DNA of 64,000 bases, taken from Streptomyces sp. NRRL S-31. GTDB taxonomy: Bacteria; Actinomycetota; Actinomycetes; Streptomycetales; Streptomycetaceae. The stretch spans positions 1 through 64,000 of the forward strand of contig NZ_JOCB01000014.1 of NCBI RefSeq assembly GCF_000718775.1, read 5' to 3'. Shown piece by piece: positions 63,822-64,000 of the stretch. Made by a program: the position numbers and the translations under genes. The stretch's first letter is position 1. Every line of letters starts with the position of its first letter. The notes beneath the pieces were generated by a model. The model made no database searches and was not told the DNA's origin. It saw only the letters and a program-made list of their open reading frames with translations.

Positions 63822-64000
63822 TCAGTGACCCCCTTCCTCGGCGAACGACGCCTGGTACGCGGCGAACTGGGCGCGCTCCTCGTCGACGAGCGCGTGCCCG
63901 TCCGCGTACGCGTGCTCGAAGAGGGCGAAGTGATCCGGGTCGGGCATGGCGCGGACCGCTTCGCGCACCCGCTTGCCCAACGTCTCGGACTCGGCCTCGA
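63822..64000 (-). CDS. bkdA: Branched-chain 2-oxoacid dehydrogenase E1 alpha, C-terminal part (N-terminus beyond window)
   Basis: The frame enters from the window edge and ends at TGA 63822-63824. The visible 58 residues include ESETLGKRVREAVRAMPDPD and EHAYADGHALVDEERAQFAA, as in E1 alpha C-termini. It is the first gene of the bkdA-bkdB-bkdC order on the minus strand; identity rests mainly on this context. Confidence 0.85.
   Translation of the reverse strand, partial: EAESETLGKRVREAVRAMPDPDHFALFEHAYADGHALVDEERAQFAAYQASFAEEGGH

Noticed and set aside
1..64000. CRISPR array, rRNA/tRNA genes, secondary-metabolite cluster
   Set aside because: No regularly spaced short repeats, no RNA gene signatures and no PKS/NRPS/terpene genes were seen; the bkd genes alone are primary metabolism.

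Overview
The window is chromosomal DNA of a Streptomyces or close relative. The DNA is very GC-rich (above about 70% almost throughout), GTG and TTG starts are common, coding strands show the expected GC-rich third positions, and the genes include actinomycete markers: a mycothiol-dependent maleylpyruvate-isomerase-type protein, DUF5133, SpoIIE-type PP2C phosphatases, SseB and a branched-chain 2-oxoacid dehydrogenase (bkd) cluster. Proteins were identified by reading translations from memory; no database search was run.

Layout. 1-8.8 kb: a secreted TolB/WD40-like protein cut by the window edge, a LuxR-type regulator divergent from a one-pass membrane protein, a PAS-GAF-PP2C phosphatase, a DUF5133 protein and a group 2 sigma factor. 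8.8-17.7 kb: an ECF sigma factor with its co-transcribed membrane partner, an orphan cytochrome c oxidase subunit I with a small overlapping membrane protein, two adjacent proteins sharing an N-terminal FDQRxQ motif, a GlpF-type channel, an SDR, a DUF4142 protein and an RsbW-like ATPase. 18.0-20.2 kb: a lower-GC two-gene unit (HTH/TPR regulator with a TTA leucine codon, and a 5-formyltetrahydrofolate cyclo-ligase homologue) behind a cluster of GGGGWACCCC palindromes; this is the most likely acquired segment. 20.4-31.6 kb: GH13 alpha-glucosidase, nucleoside hydrolase, a second HTH/TPR regulator, a decayed M20 amidohydrolase, a secreted beta-propeller/Ig-like protein, a protein resembling a catalytically dead caspase, and a membrane-bound PP2C. 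31.7-38.9 kb: membrane proteins, a MocR-type regulator with an operator-like direct repeat, an alpha/beta hydrolase, a FUSC-type protein and a repeat-rich vWA protein. 38.9-64 kb: mostly conserved core (metG, aspS, PP2C/ATPase phosphatase, AI-2E exporter, pirin, SseB, acyl-CoA dehydrogenase, M18 aminopeptidase, thioredoxin-NHL protein, RTX-like protein, nitrilase, MFS/GntR pair, serine-type carboxypeptidase, bkd genes).

Functional themes. Three SpoIIE-type phosphatases with different sensory inputs, an RsbW-like ATPase, two sigma factors and several HTH regulators make this a signalling-rich stretch. The bkd genes at the right end supply branched acyl-CoA primers for fatty acids and polyketides. 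No rRNA, tRNA, CRISPR array, integrase, transposase or biosynthetic gene cluster was seen. The strongest candidates for something undescribed are the FDQRxQ protein pair, the caspase-like protein lacking its dyad, and the lower-GC regulator/cyclo-ligase unit with its palindromic operator array.
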